From Methanomicrobiaceae archaeon (lineage in GTDB: Archaea > Halobacteriota > Methanomicrobia > Methanomicrobiales > Methanomicrobiaceae), in contig JAFGWE010000032.1 in NCBI GenBank assembly GCA_016937345.1, positions 79,256 through 143,255 of the forward strand: 64,000 bases of DNA. The letters run 5' to 3'. Below are positions 7,556 to 15,746 of the stretch, one piece after another. Positions within the stretch are counted from its first letter, which is position 1. Each line of letters starts with the position of its first letter. The position numbers were made by a program, and so were the translations under genes. The notes beneath the pieces are model-generated. The model was given only the letters and a program-made list of their open reading frames with translations, had not been told where the DNA came from and did no database searches.

Positions 7556-9820
7556 TTATTTTCTTGCGGCATCCAGAATAATTTTCTGTTCTGTTCTTGC
7601 TGCTGTCGCACGAATATTCTGGACTGCATCAATGTTTGCAGAGACGCTTGCAATTCCTGTCTCAACAAGCCATTTTACCATTTCAGGATCGGATCCCGCC
7701 TGACCGCATATTGAGCATTCAACACCTGCTTTTCTGCAGCGGTCTATTGCATATTTTATGAGCTTTAATACGGCAGGATGCTTGGGTTTGTACATGTCTG
7801 CAACATTCTGGTTGTTTCTGTCAATTGCAAGAGTGTACTGAATGAGATCGTTTGTTCCAAAGGAAGCAAAGTTGATTCCTGCGGCTATGAAATCTTCAAT
7901 TAAAATTGCACTGCTTGGGATTTCAACCATTATACCGAGAGTTCTGTTGTCGACATCAACACCGAACTCCTTCATAAGGTTTTTAGCAGCGATGAATTCA
8001 TCAGGGTGACCAACAAGCGGGAACATTATTCCGAGGTTGTCATATCCCTCATTCCAGAGTTTTTTGAATGCCTCTACCTGAAGTCTGAACTGATCGCGGC
8101 TCTGAAGATCGCGGCGTATTCCTCTCCATCCGAGCATCGGGTTGTGCTCTTCAGGCTCATCCTCTCCGCCTTTCATGTTTCTGAATTCATCAGTCGGTGC
8201 ATCAAGGGTTCTTACCCATACTGATTTCCCGTTGAATTCATCCATTACAGCTTTTATGCCGGTATAAAGCTCGGTTATGAATTCATCTTCCTGTTTGTTT
8301 CTGATATACCACCCGGGTGTCTTCCCGAGTCCGAGAATAAGGTGCTCGATTCTTAAAAGTCCGACTCCGTCCGCACCTGTTGCTGCGGCACGTTTTGCTG
8401 CCTCAGGGAGTGAGACATTAACCTTAATGCTTGTAGCGGTGATTATAGGTGCTGAAGCAACAGTGACAGCCTGTGCAGGTGCCTCTGGTTCTCTTGCAAC
8501 GTTTCCTTCAAAGACCAGGCCTTTTTCACCATCTATTGTAACAATCTGTCCGTTCTTTAAAACCTGTGTGGCTTTTTTTGTCCCGACTGCTGCAGGTGTT
8601 CCGAGTTCTCTGCTGACAATTGCCGCATGACAGGTCATTCCTCCCTCGTCTGTGATGATTGCCGCAGCCTTTCTCATTGCAGGCACCATGTCGGGGTTGG
8701 TCATCTTTGCGACCATAATGTCGCCTTCCTTAACCTTTGCGAGATCTTTTACCGAGTTTACAATAACTACCGCACCGGTTGCGATTCCCGGGGATGCCCC
8801 CTGTCCTTCAAGAAGAATATTGCCTTCGCCTTCCATTTTTGCTCCCTTTTTAGAGGATTTATTGCCATTTATTGTTGTTATCGGGCGTGACTGGAGAATA
8901 TATATCATATCGCCTACAATTCCCCACTCAACATCCTGTGGATTTTCATAGTGATCTTCTGCAATCTTTGCAAATTTGGCCAGCTTTTTTATCTCTTCAT
9001 CAGAGAGAACTGTTGCGTCCTGTCTTTCCTTTGAGACCGGAACCTCTTTTGTCCCGTTGTCACCGTCAGGAAGTATCTCGACCAGCTTGTTTGCGATATA
9101 GCGGTCAACAATGCGTTTTGCATTCTGATCAAACACATAGTTGTCAGGTGATACAATTCCGGATACAACTGACTCTCCAAGTCCCCATGATGCTTCGATT
9201 ATTGTTGTGGACTCTCCTGTGACAGGATGTGAGGAGAACATTACGCCTGCCTTTTCTGAGTAGACAAGTTTCTGAACAACTACTGCTATATCCACGCTCC
9301 TGTCGTCAAAGCCCTGTTTTGCACGGTAGTAAATTGCGCGTGCACCATAAAGTGAGGCCCAGCACTTCTGAATAGCCACAAAGAGGTCTTTTTCTCCTTT
9401 AATGTTCAGGAACGTCTCCTGCTGGCCGGCAAAACTTGCATCCGGAAGGTCTTCTGCGGTCGCGCTTGAGCGGACTGCAACAACAACATTCTCTCCCATG
9501 CGGATATATGAGTCTGTGATGCTCTTTTTGAGTTTTTCAGGCATCTTAACACTCATAACAAGCTTCATCACGTCCTGTGCTGTTGCCTCAAGTGTTTCTG
9601 CCTCCTCAACATCGAGTCCTTCGAGTTTATTGAAGAGTTCTGACTCTATACCGGTTTCGATAAGAAAACGGCGGAAAGCCTGTGCAGTTACAACAAATGC
9701 CGGGGGGACAGGAAGTCCTACCGCTGTCATCTCGCCAAGCGATGCCCCTTTTCCTCCGACTGACGGGATATCCTCTTTTTTTATTTCTGCAAGCCACAGT
9801 ATGTCTGGCATATTTCTCAT
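7556..9820 (-). CDS. ppsA: Phosphoenolpyruvate synthase
   Basis: A protein of 754 residues with the three PEP-synthase domains in order: N-terminal ATP-grasp nucleotide-binding domain (GGKGASLGEM near residue 24, VRSSATAEDLPDASFAGQQE near 115-135), the swivelling phosphohistidine domain with GGMTCHAAIVSRE (catalytic His near residue 399), and the C-terminal PEP/pyruvate TIM barrel ending with CSICGQAGSD. It converts pyruvate, ATP and water to PEP, AMP and phosphate, the gluconeogenic entry in methanogens that fix carbon through acetyl-CoA and pyruvate. It is the first gene of the minus-strand run; its promoter lies in the 198-base divergent spacer with serA. Confidence 0.95.
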   Translation of the reverse strand: MRNMPDILWLAEIKKEDIPSVGGKGASLGEMTAVGLPVPPAFVVTAQAFRRFLIETGIESELFNKLEGLDVEEAETLEATAQDVMKLVMSVKMPEKLKKSITDSYIRMGENVVVAVRSSATAEDLPDASFAGQQETFLNIKGEKDLFVAIQKCWASLYGARAIYYRAKQGFDDRSVDIAVVVQKLVYSEKAGVMFSSHPVTGESTTIIEASWGLGESVVSGIVSPDNYVFDQNAKRIVDRYIANKLVEILPDGDNGTKEVPVSKERQDATVLSDEEIKKLAKFAKIAEDHYENPQDVEWGIVGDMIYILQSRPITTINGNKSSKKGAKMEGEGNILLEGQGASPGIATGAVVIVNSVKDLAKVKEGDIMVAKMTNPDMVPAMRKAAAIITDEGGMTCHAAIVSRELGTPAAVGTKKATQVLKNGQIVTIDGEKGLVFEGNVAREPEAPAQAVTVASAPIITATSIKVNVSLPEAAKRAAATGADGVGLLRIEHLILGLGKTPGWYIRNKQEDEFITELYTGIKAVMDEFNGKSVWVRTLDAPTDEFRNMKGGEDEPEEHNPMLGWRGIRRDLQSRDQFRLQVEAFKKLWNEGYDNLGIMFPLVGHPDEFIAAKNLMKEFGVDVDNRTLGIMVEIPSSAILIEDFIAAGINFASFGTNDLIQYTLAIDRNNQNVADMYKPKHPAVLKLIKYAIDRCRKAGVECSICGQAGSDPEMVKWLVETGIASVSANIDAVQNIRATAARTEQKIILDAARK

Positions 9821-9901
9821 GCTAAAAAAACCACCTGTCGTTATTGGTTATGTATTAACTATTACTATGAGGCTAAATTATGTTTGCCAAAAAAATGCGT
9901 T

Positions 9902-9917
9902 TTATGATATTTCATAA
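9902..9917. promoter_or_regulatory. 16-bp palindrome in the ppsA-serA spacer
   Basis: Perfect inverted repeat TTATGA, 4-base centre, TCATAA. It lies about 80 bases upstream of the ppsA start and about 100 bases upstream of the serA start, in a divergent control region. It could be a regulator site for either gene. No cognate regulator is encoded nearby, so this is a candidate only. Confidence 0.35.
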
Positions 9918-9967
9918 TTTTTTTTCAGGCCGGAGGAATCATGTTTCCGGCACATAAACCCGCATGG

Positions 9968-9975
9968 TATAAAAA
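9968..9975 (+). promoter_or_regulatory. TATA box of serA
   Basis: TATAAAAA lies 44-51 bases upstream of the GTG start of serA, which would place the transcription start near 9995-10000 and give a leader of about 20 bases. The position and sequence fit an archaeal TATA element. Confidence 0.5.
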
Positions 9976-10018
9976 CAATCAATATACCTTATGCGTAAAT
10001 AATTACGGGGACTTTTAA

Positions 10019-11605
10019 GTGAGCTATAAAGTGCTTGTCAGCGACCCTCTTGCAGATGAGGGAGTGGAATTACTTCGCAATTTTTGTGAAGTAGATGTGA
10101 ATACCGGACTTTCCGAAGATGAACTTGTCAAGATAATAGGTGAATATGACGGTCTGTTAGTAAGAAGCGGTACACAGGTAACGGAAAAGGTAATAAACGC
10201 AGCAGAGAAGCTGAAATTCATCGGCCGTGCAGGTGCGGGTGTTGATAACATTGAGCTTGAACCTGCAACAAAGCGCGGAATAATTGTTGCAAACGCGCCG
10301 GCGGGAAACACCCTTGCGGCATGTGAACACACCCTTGCAATGATGGCATCTCTTGCAAGAAATATTCCTGCAGCGACGGCATCTGTTAAAAAGGGCGAGT
10401 GGAAGCGCTCCGCGTTTATGGGCGTTGAATTAAACGAAAAGGTCCTTGGAATTGTTGGTTTTGGAAGAATCGGCCAGGAGCTTGCAAAGCGTGCTAATGC
10501 GCTTGAGATGAAGGTCGTTGCATATGATCCTTACATCAACACTGAGAGGGCAAAAGAGCTTGGTGTTGAGGTAATGACCCTTGCCCAGCTCTTCCCTGTC
10601 GCAGATTTCATCACAGTTCATACTCCTTTAATCAAGGAGACAAAACATCTGATAAACAAAGACACCATTGCAACAATGAAGGACGGCGTCCGCATCATAA
10701 ACTGTGCACGAGGCGGTATCATTGATGAGAATGCGTTATATGATGCAATTGTTTCCGGAAAGGTTGCAGGTGCGGCACTTGATGTCTATGAGGAAGAGCC
10801 TCCAAAAGACTCAAAGATAATTACACTTGATCAGGTTGTTGCAACACCTCATCTTGGTGCATCAACTGTTGAAGCCCAGCAGAATGTTGCAGTTTCGGTT
10901 GCAAAGCAGTGCATTGAGGTCTTAAAGGGCGGGTCTGCCAAATTTGTTGTAAACGCACCTATGGTTCCCCCTGACCAGCAGGAGAGAATCGAGCCTTATG
11001 CAATACTTGCACAGAAGATGGGCAAACTTTTAATCCAGCTTGTTGAGGGAAGAATCGAGTCTGTTGATATAGAATACGGCGGAAAAGCGGCTGACTTTGG
11101 TCAGAGTGCAAAGTACGTAACACGCCTTGCATTAAAGGGCATTTTAGATCCGATTCTTCAGACCCCTGTGAATATTGTCAACGCTGAATTTGCCGCAAAA
11201 GAGCGTGGTATCAAAGTATCAGAGACAATTGCAAAGGAATCTTTGGGCTTTACCAATCTGATCACAATAACTGTCAAAACAGATCTTATGACGGAGACTG
11301 TGAGTGGCAATGTATCTTCACCTGAGAAGCTTAGAATTGTAAAGATTGGTGAGTACATGACCGACATGACTCCGGGCGGCGATGTAATAATCTCACGTCA
11401 TCATGATGTCCCGGGTGTCATCGGAAAGTTTGCGACAATCACCGGAAAGCACAATATTAACATTGCAGGCATGCAGGTTGGAAGAAACAAACCCGGAGAA
11501 GAAGCAGTAATGGTTTTAAATGTCGATTCTGCTGTTCCACAGGATGCAATGGATGAAATATTAAAAATAGACGGCGTTTTTACAGCTAAATACGCTCACA
11601 TATAA
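10019..11605 (+). CDS. serA: D-3-phosphoglycerate dehydrogenase
   Basis: A protein of 528 residues with the long-form SerA layout: substrate/NAD domains with the Rossmann motif GFGRIGQELAKRA (about residues 147-159), the catalytic HLGAST segment (about 280), an intervening ASB domain and a C-terminal ACT domain (HHDVPGVIGKFATITGKH, from about 460) that usually mediates serine feedback. It oxidises 3-phosphoglycerate in the first step of serine synthesis. Translation starts with GTG; the first codons (SYKVLVSDPLAD) align with the normal N-terminus of the family, so this start is preferred over later ATG codons. Confidence 0.95.
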   Translation: MSYKVLVSDPLADEGVELLRNFCEVDVNTGLSEDELVKIIGEYDGLLVRSGTQVTEKVINAAEKLKFIGRAGAGVDNIELEPATKRGIIVANAPAGNTLAACEHTLAMMASLARNIPAATASVKKGEWKRSAFMGVELNEKVLGIVGFGRIGQELAKRANALEMKVVAYDPYINTERAKELGVEVMTLAQLFPVADFITVHTPLIKETKHLINKDTIATMKDGVRIINCARGGIIDENALYDAIVSGKVAGAALDVYEEEPPKDSKIITLDQVVATPHLGASTVEAQQNVAVSVAKQCIEVLKGGSAKFVVNAPMVPPDQQERIEPYAILAQKMGKLLIQLVEGRIESVDIEYGGKAADFGQSAKYVTRLALKGILDPILQTPVNIVNAEFAAKERGIKVSETIAKESLGFTNLITITVKTDLMTETVSGNVSSPEKLRIVKIGEYMTDMTPGGDVIISRHHDVPGVIGKFATITGKHNINIAGMQVGRNKPGEEAVMVLNVDSAVPQDAMDEILKIDGVFTAKYAHI

Positions 11606-11794
11606 TTCAGTAAAGATGGATTTCCGGCATTTTCTGCCAGAGAGATCCCTGTTTTATTTTTTAGCCGTTTGTCCGGTTGTTTAATTTTTACCGGAAAATT
11701 TGGAATATTACCTGAATCTGAATAATTCTCGGGTACTCTTTATTCAACCCTAATAAGAGACTGTTTTTCTGCATAAAGCAGGGGGTGATAGTTT

Positions 11795-11884
11795 ATGAAA
11801 GAAGAAAGTTATGTTTGCCGTTTATCAGACGATGAATATGAAAGAATTGTTCAGATGTTTCGATACCGAAAGGTAAGATTCTGA
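11795..11884 (+). CDS. Small protein of 29 residues
   Basis: An ATG frame preceded at 5 bases by AGGGGGTGAT (11780-11789), which matches nine of ten bases of the archaeal AGGAGGTGAT ribosome-binding consensus and is among the best in the window. The peptide is charged (segment SDDEYERIVQMFRYRK) with one cysteine, and has no signal peptide or membrane helix. It lies alone in the 390-base spacer between serA and the DHA2 exporter; the rest of that spacer is AT-rich with no other feature seen. No family is recognised. The excellent ribosome-binding site is the main argument that it is translated. Confidence 0.55.
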   Translation: MKEESYVCRLSDDEYERIVQMFRYRKVRF

Positions 11885-11995
11885 TATAATTTTGTTTAAT
11901 CCTGTTTTTTGCATATTTTGAGAGGTTCTTTAAGTGTTTTTTATTATGTCGCATTAATATGAAAGATTTAATTATCGGAAATTCCAGTAAATATC

Positions 11996-13486
11996 ATGAA
12001 TATTTCAAAGGATAACGCCAAAAAGAGTGGTTTTTTTCTTCTGGTTTTGTCCATTTCACTTGCAACGTTTATGTCGTCTCTGGACGGCACAATTGTCAAT
12101 ATTGCACTTCCGACAATATCGGAATCATTCGGAGTTTCTACAAGCGCGGTGAGCTGGGTTGCGACATCCTACCTTCTTGTAATGGCCGGATGCCTTCTGA
12201 TATTCGGGAAAATCTCCGATGCAATCGGTTTTAAGAGAGTTTTTATCTCCGGTTTTATTGTTTTTACAATTGGATCGTTTGCATGCGGTTTTGTCCCTGA
12301 TTTTCTCAATTCATTCTATTCGCTTGTAGGCTTTAGGGCCTTTCAGGGAGTGGGCGGTGCAATGATAACCGCAATCGGGCCTGCCATGATTGCCGCTTTA
12401 ATCCCGATGGAGCAGAAAGGCAAGGCCATGGGAATAATTATGACCTTTGCAGCTCTTGGTATGGCACTCGGTCCTACAATCGGCGGTATTCTGACACAGT
12501 ATATATCATGGCACTGGATATTTTACATAAACGTGCCCGTCGGAATCTTTGCAGTTGTCCTTGGAAGCAGGGTTATTCCACATATGAAGTCCAATGGAAA
12601 TCTCAGCGGCTTTGATAAATACGGCGCAGCTCTGATATTCGGCGGTCTTGCAGCACTTCTGTTTGGTGTATCGGAGGGACAGGTGCTTGGCTGGACAAAT
12701 CCTATAATAATTGTTTCGTTTGCAGCCGCATTACTCCTTCTTGGAGCATTTTTGTGGTATGAAATCAGACATAAAGATCCCCTTCTTGAGTTAAGACTCT
12801 TTAAAAACAGAAACTTTTTGCTCACAAATCTGGTTGTGACCCTGTCGTTTTTCAGTTTTGCAGGAATAAGCTATCTTCTTCCTTTTTATCTGGAGTATGT
12901 CCTGGGATATGACACCTCAACTGCAGGTCTTATTTTAACAACGCTTTCGTTTTCGATGATGATAGCAGGTCTTATCGCCGGAATTTTGTTTAACAGGACC
13001 GGCGGGAGATTACTTTGCATGGCAGCCGCATTTGTAATAGCTGTTGGCTATTATCTGATGAGCAATCTCCATTCAGACACAACTCTTGCCTATGTAATTT
13101 TATGTCTGATTTTAATCGGATTTGGAGTGGGTCTCATGGTTACGCCGGCATTTAACATGATTATGAATTCTGTCTCAAAAAAGCACCAGGGGATGGTTTC
13201 AAGCTTAACCAGTCTGGAGAGATTTGCACCGATGACGATAGGAATTGCAGTCTATAATCTTGTATTCACACAGGGAGTAATCTATATTGCGAAGCATAGC
13301 GGAATTACGCAGGAGGCTCCGGCATCCATAAAAACCGGGATATTATCGGCAGGTTTTGATCTCGCATTCTTCTTTGCAATGATCTTTGGCATAATAATTC
13401 TCATCATTACAATCTTTGCGAAAGAGGAGATTCATCCTGATTATCTTGAAAAGAGTGATGATGAAGTGATTGCAACCGGTATATAA
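11996..13486 (+). CDS. DHA2-family (14-helix) MFS drug exporter
   Basis: A membrane protein of 496 residues with about 14 hydrophobic segments, matching the EmrB/QacA branch of the major facilitator superfamily. The first helix carries the typical FMSSLDGTIVNIALP segment with the membrane-embedded Asp, and helix 5 carries GPTIGGILTQYISWHWIFYINVP (motif C region; shown here only as landmarks around residues 160-182). It probably exports toxic compounds with proton antiport. The gene is monocistronic, has no obvious Shine-Dalgarno sequence, and its substrate is unknown. T-rich tracts after the stop (13500-13520) could terminate transcription. Confidence 0.88.
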   Translation: MNISKDNAKKSGFFLLVLSISLATFMSSLDGTIVNIALPTISESFGVSTSAVSWVATSYLLVMAGCLLIFGKISDAIGFKRVFISGFIVFTIGSFACGFVPDFLNSFYSLVGFRAFQGVGGAMITAIGPAMIAALIPMEQKGKAMGIIMTFAALGMALGPTIGGILTQYISWHWIFYINVPVGIFAVVLGSRVIPHMKSNGNLSGFDKYGAALIFGGLAALLFGVSEGQVLGWTNPIIIVSFAAALLLLGAFLWYEIRHKDPLLELRLFKNRNFLLTNLVVTLSFFSFAGISYLLPFYLEYVLGYDTSTAGLILTTLSFSMMIAGLIAGILFNRTGGRLLCMAAAFVIAVGYYLMSNLHSDTTLAYVILCLILIGFGVGLMVTPAFNMIMNSVSKKHQGMVSSLTSLERFAPMTIGIAVYNLVFTQGVIYIAKHSGITQEAPASIKTGILSAGFDLAFFFAMIFGIIILIITIFAKEEIHPDYLEKSDDEVIATGI

Positions 13487-13535
13487 AAAATCAGTTCTTA
13501 TTCTTTTTTTGGTTTTTTTTCCGACCATTTCATTT

Positions 13536-13838
13536 TCAATCTGTTGAGAATTTCCCGACTGCGTGAATAATTGTCATGTTGTCATGAATTGTCAATAATG
13601 CATTGTAACTGCCTAATTTGAGGGAATATATAGCGGCATTTTCATTCTTATTAATATCAGGCATTATGGTTTTATTTTCATTCTTATTAGATTCCAGGGG
13701 AAGAATAAATTTTTCAGGTTCTGTCTTTACTTTCTGATGGAAATTTTTAAACTCTTTAAAAAATTCCTCTTTTACTTTATCCGGGAGGTTTGACATGCTC
13801 TTTTTTGCATATGTTGTTAGAAACACCCGCTGATTCAT
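13536..13838 (-). CDS. Possible RelE/ParE-like toxin, no partner seen
   Basis: A basic protein of 100 residues. The C-terminal half (AAIYSLKLGSYNALLTIHDNMTIIHAVGKF) has the strand pattern of RelE/ParE toxins, with a short helical N-terminus (AKKSMSNLPDKVKEEFFKEF). The N-linker NENKTIMPDINKNENAA is Asn/Lys-rich. No antitoxin-like frame is adjacent on either side, so an intact toxin-antitoxin pair is not supported. A run of nine G (minus strand, 13844-13852) lies 6 bases upstream of the ATG and serves as the ribosome-binding region; length change in this run would alter initiation. Function is uncertain. Confidence 0.5.
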   Translation of the reverse strand: MNQRVFLTTYAKKSMSNLPDKVKEEFFKEFKNFHQKVKTEPEKFILPLESNKNENKTIMPDINKNENAAIYSLKLGSYNALLTIHDNMTIIHAVGKFSTD

Positions 13839-13989
13839 TTTCTCCCCCCCCCGTTTTTTTATTATATTAATTAGTATAAGCTCCTCTCTAACCGGTTATG
13901 ATTAATAATTTTCTATGAAAAAAAGTATCTTTAATAGTCAATCAGAACTGCCTTGATTAATTTTTGTGGCAGTTTTTAAAAAAGTAATA

Positions 13990-14103
13990 TTATTTTCCGC
14001 AGCAGGACTCTTTGCAATTATCTGTATCCTTTTCACCGGATGAGAAGTCTGCATTGCTTCCTCCACATTCGATGCAGATGCAAAGTGGTTGGGCTGGTGA
14101 ATT
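13990..14103 (-). other. Cysteine-rich open frame without a start codon
   Basis: The frame ends at a TAA at 13990-13992 and opens after a TAA at 14104-14106. It encodes a hydrophilic peptide with six cysteines: CICIECGG at the front and CKESCCGK at the end. There is no ATG, GTG or TTG in it. A different frame just upstream begins with ATG and runs 18 codons to a stop inside the same stretch. This is either a decayed metal-binding or redox peptide, a frameshifted gene, or chance. It is reported because the cysteine pattern is striking. Confidence 0.25.
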
Positions 14104-14347
14104 TTAACGGCAGAATAAAAATAATCGCACGGCAGGATTAAAAATTTTGATTATTGCCATTAAAATCGGATATCATATAGATAATAACCCCTGCATTTTG
14201 ATCTTCTTTTCATCTTTTTCCTCTCAGTATTCAGCATATCCTGTCATACTATGAGAAGTAAAAATTTCAATTATTTTTGAGTATATCTCTTTATCTGCGA
14301 TTTATGTCGTCTTTTTTAGAATTGCTGAAAAAGCTGTGGAAAATCTT

Positions 14348-14368
14348 ATAAACCGTATATGGGTTTAT
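14348..14368. promoter_or_regulatory. 21-bp palindrome over promoter, copy 1
   Basis: Arms ATAAACC and GGTTTAT flank a 7-base centre GTATATG. CTTATAAA at the left edge reads as a TATA box, which would start transcription near 14375 for the gene at 14449. A second 21-mer with the same arms and spacing lies at 21409-21429 before another orphan gene, and both are followed by a similar GCG-GTG-TGCC stretch. This suggests a shared operator. Confidence 0.5.
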
Positions 14369-14448
14369 GATGCGGGTGTTGCCTTTTCATAAATGTCTTG
14401 CATGACCCTGTATTATAACGGGACAGTTTGGGGTTTAATTAGAAATAC

Positions 14449-15144
14449 ATGATTTTTTGGATAAATTTAAACCTGAATGAGTCCACAATAGATGTTAAGA
14501 TGAGAATAATCTCCTTTCTTTCAATAATTGCCGCTCTCCCTTCTTTTTTTGGGATGGTTCATGAGAAGCTATACGGACCGGGGCAGAATTTAGCTCCGGA
14601 TGACTCTATTTTTGCTCTTTTGTCCAAAACGGAAAGATCGTTTGACAATTTTCTGAAAAACCTGACTCTTCTTACTGGGACATCACTACTTGGTATCATA
14701 GCAGACCCTCCTGATGCTGAAGAGAAGGCAGAAAGGCTCTTTTGTGAGTTCAAAGAGAGCTATCAGGTCTTTGTATCTGATTTTAAAGCCCTCATAAACT
14801 GCATATCCTCACATAAATCAACAGTTCAGGAATCCTTCGGGAGTGACTGGTTCCGCATTGAAAATCTTAAAAATGCACTTGAAAATCCTGGTGTGGACTG
14901 GGATTATATTTCGGCGAAGAGATCACTTATTTATGACAATTCTATTTTAAGAAATGAGAGGCGTTTTAATTCCAGTCTTGCTATGAAAATGAAGGATTTT
15001 GTCACAAAGGAACTGGGGGCAGATGGATTTGAGCCCTTCTCTTTAGTATCGGAGTTTCTTGAAAACTCAACAGCACTTAATCCTGCAACAAATTATCTTA
15101 TGAATCTGGTGACCTATTCTGAAAATCATAAAGAAGATGAGTAA
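14449..15144 (+). CDS. Protein of unknown function, 231 residues
   Basis: Not recognised. The protein is mostly helical and soluble apart from a hydrophobic stretch near the N-terminus (about residues 19-38, MRIISFLSIIAALPSFFGM) and another near 75-85 (TLLTGTSLLGIIA). It is moderately acidic, and contains FGSDWFRIENLKNAL and DWDYISAKRSL segments with no known motif. Translation may start at the later ATG at 14500, because no ribosome-binding site precedes 14449. The promoter contains the palindrome shared with the gene at 21543. It ends 8 bases before the convergent tetR gene. Confidence 0.6.
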   Translation: MIFWINLNLNESTIDVKMRIISFLSIIAALPSFFGMVHEKLYGPGQNLAPDDSIFALLSKTERSFDNFLKNLTLLTGTSLLGIIADPPDAEEKAERLFCEFKESYQVFVSDFKALINCISSHKSTVQESFGSDWFRIENLKNALENPGVDWDYISAKRSLIYDNSILRNERRFNSSLAMKMKDFVTKELGADGFEPFSLVSEFLENSTALNPATNYLMNLVTYSENHKEDE

Positions 15145-15152
15145 TATTCTTT

Positions 15153-15746
15153 TTAATTTATGCCTTTTTTTGCGATTCCGTCCCATATAAGATTAAATAC
15201 AGTTTCTGATATGGCCTCACTTTTATCCTGCAATCCATTCTCAATGATATAATCGCAGGCGCCGTTTATTGAGGATATGCAGAATATAAAATGGAGGCGG
15301 GGATCAGCATCAGTAAATATTTCTGATTCGGAGGCTTCACTGAATAAATCGTCAATAAAGGTAAATCTTTTTTCCACATCTTCCCGTATTTCTCCGGATA
15401 TTACAGGCGATGAGCAGAAAAGACGGATAAACATGTGTTTTTCAGGATTTTTAACCGCCCATCTGATGCTGTTTTTGCAGAGTGTTCTCATCTTCTCTTT
15501 AATTGTTGAGGACTCATAAAAGCCCTTTATGAGTGCTTCTTTGTACTCCTTTTTTGAGATCGCATAAATGCTGTCGATTAACTCTTCTTTTGTCTTAAAA
15601 TAGTGGAACAGCGTGCCTGTCGCAACCTTTGCCTCTTTACTTATGAGGGATGTGGGCGTCTGGTAAAAACCCCTTTTTGTAAACAGCAGAAGCGCTGCAT
15701 TCATTATTGCCTCTTTTTTATCCGGCAGAATGTCTGTTTTATCCAT
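15153..15746 (-). CDS. TetR-family repressor
   Basis: A protein of 197 residues with an N-terminal TetR helix-turn-helix: AALLLFTKRGFYQTPTSLIS then KVATGTLFHYFKTKEELI (about residues 17-57 of the chosen start). The C-terminal helical domain would bind a ligand. The chosen ATG at 15746 overlaps the stop codon of the aldo-keto reductase gene by 8 bases, indicating translational coupling; longer in-frame starts would run far into that gene and add residues unlike the family. It most likely represses its own operon through the palindrome at 17021-17038. Confidence 0.88.
   Translation of the reverse strand: MDKTDILPDKKEAIMNAALLLFTKRGFYQTPTSLISKEAKVATGTLFHYFKTKEELIDSIYAISKKEYKEALIKGFYESSTIKEKMRTLCKNSIRWAVKNPEKHMFIRLFCSSPVISGEIREDVEKRFTFIDDLFSEASESEIFTDADPRLHFIFCISSINGACDYIIENGLQDKSEAISETVFNLIWDGIAKKGIN

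Larger units (their letters stand above)
13839..14448. other. 610-base spacer without a confirmed gene
   Basis: This AT-rich spacer holds the G-run leader of the toxin-like gene at its left end, a cysteine-rich open frame on the minus strand (13990-14103), two imperfect direct copies of ACGGCAG-A-AAAAAT (around 14107 and 14130), and a palindromic promoter at its right end (14348-14368). No tRNA or recognised ncRNA was found. Confidence 0.5.

Noticed and set aside
8277..9222. Plus-strand frames opposite ppsA
   Set aside because: They are complements of a conserved enzyme and lack ribosome-binding sites and family features.
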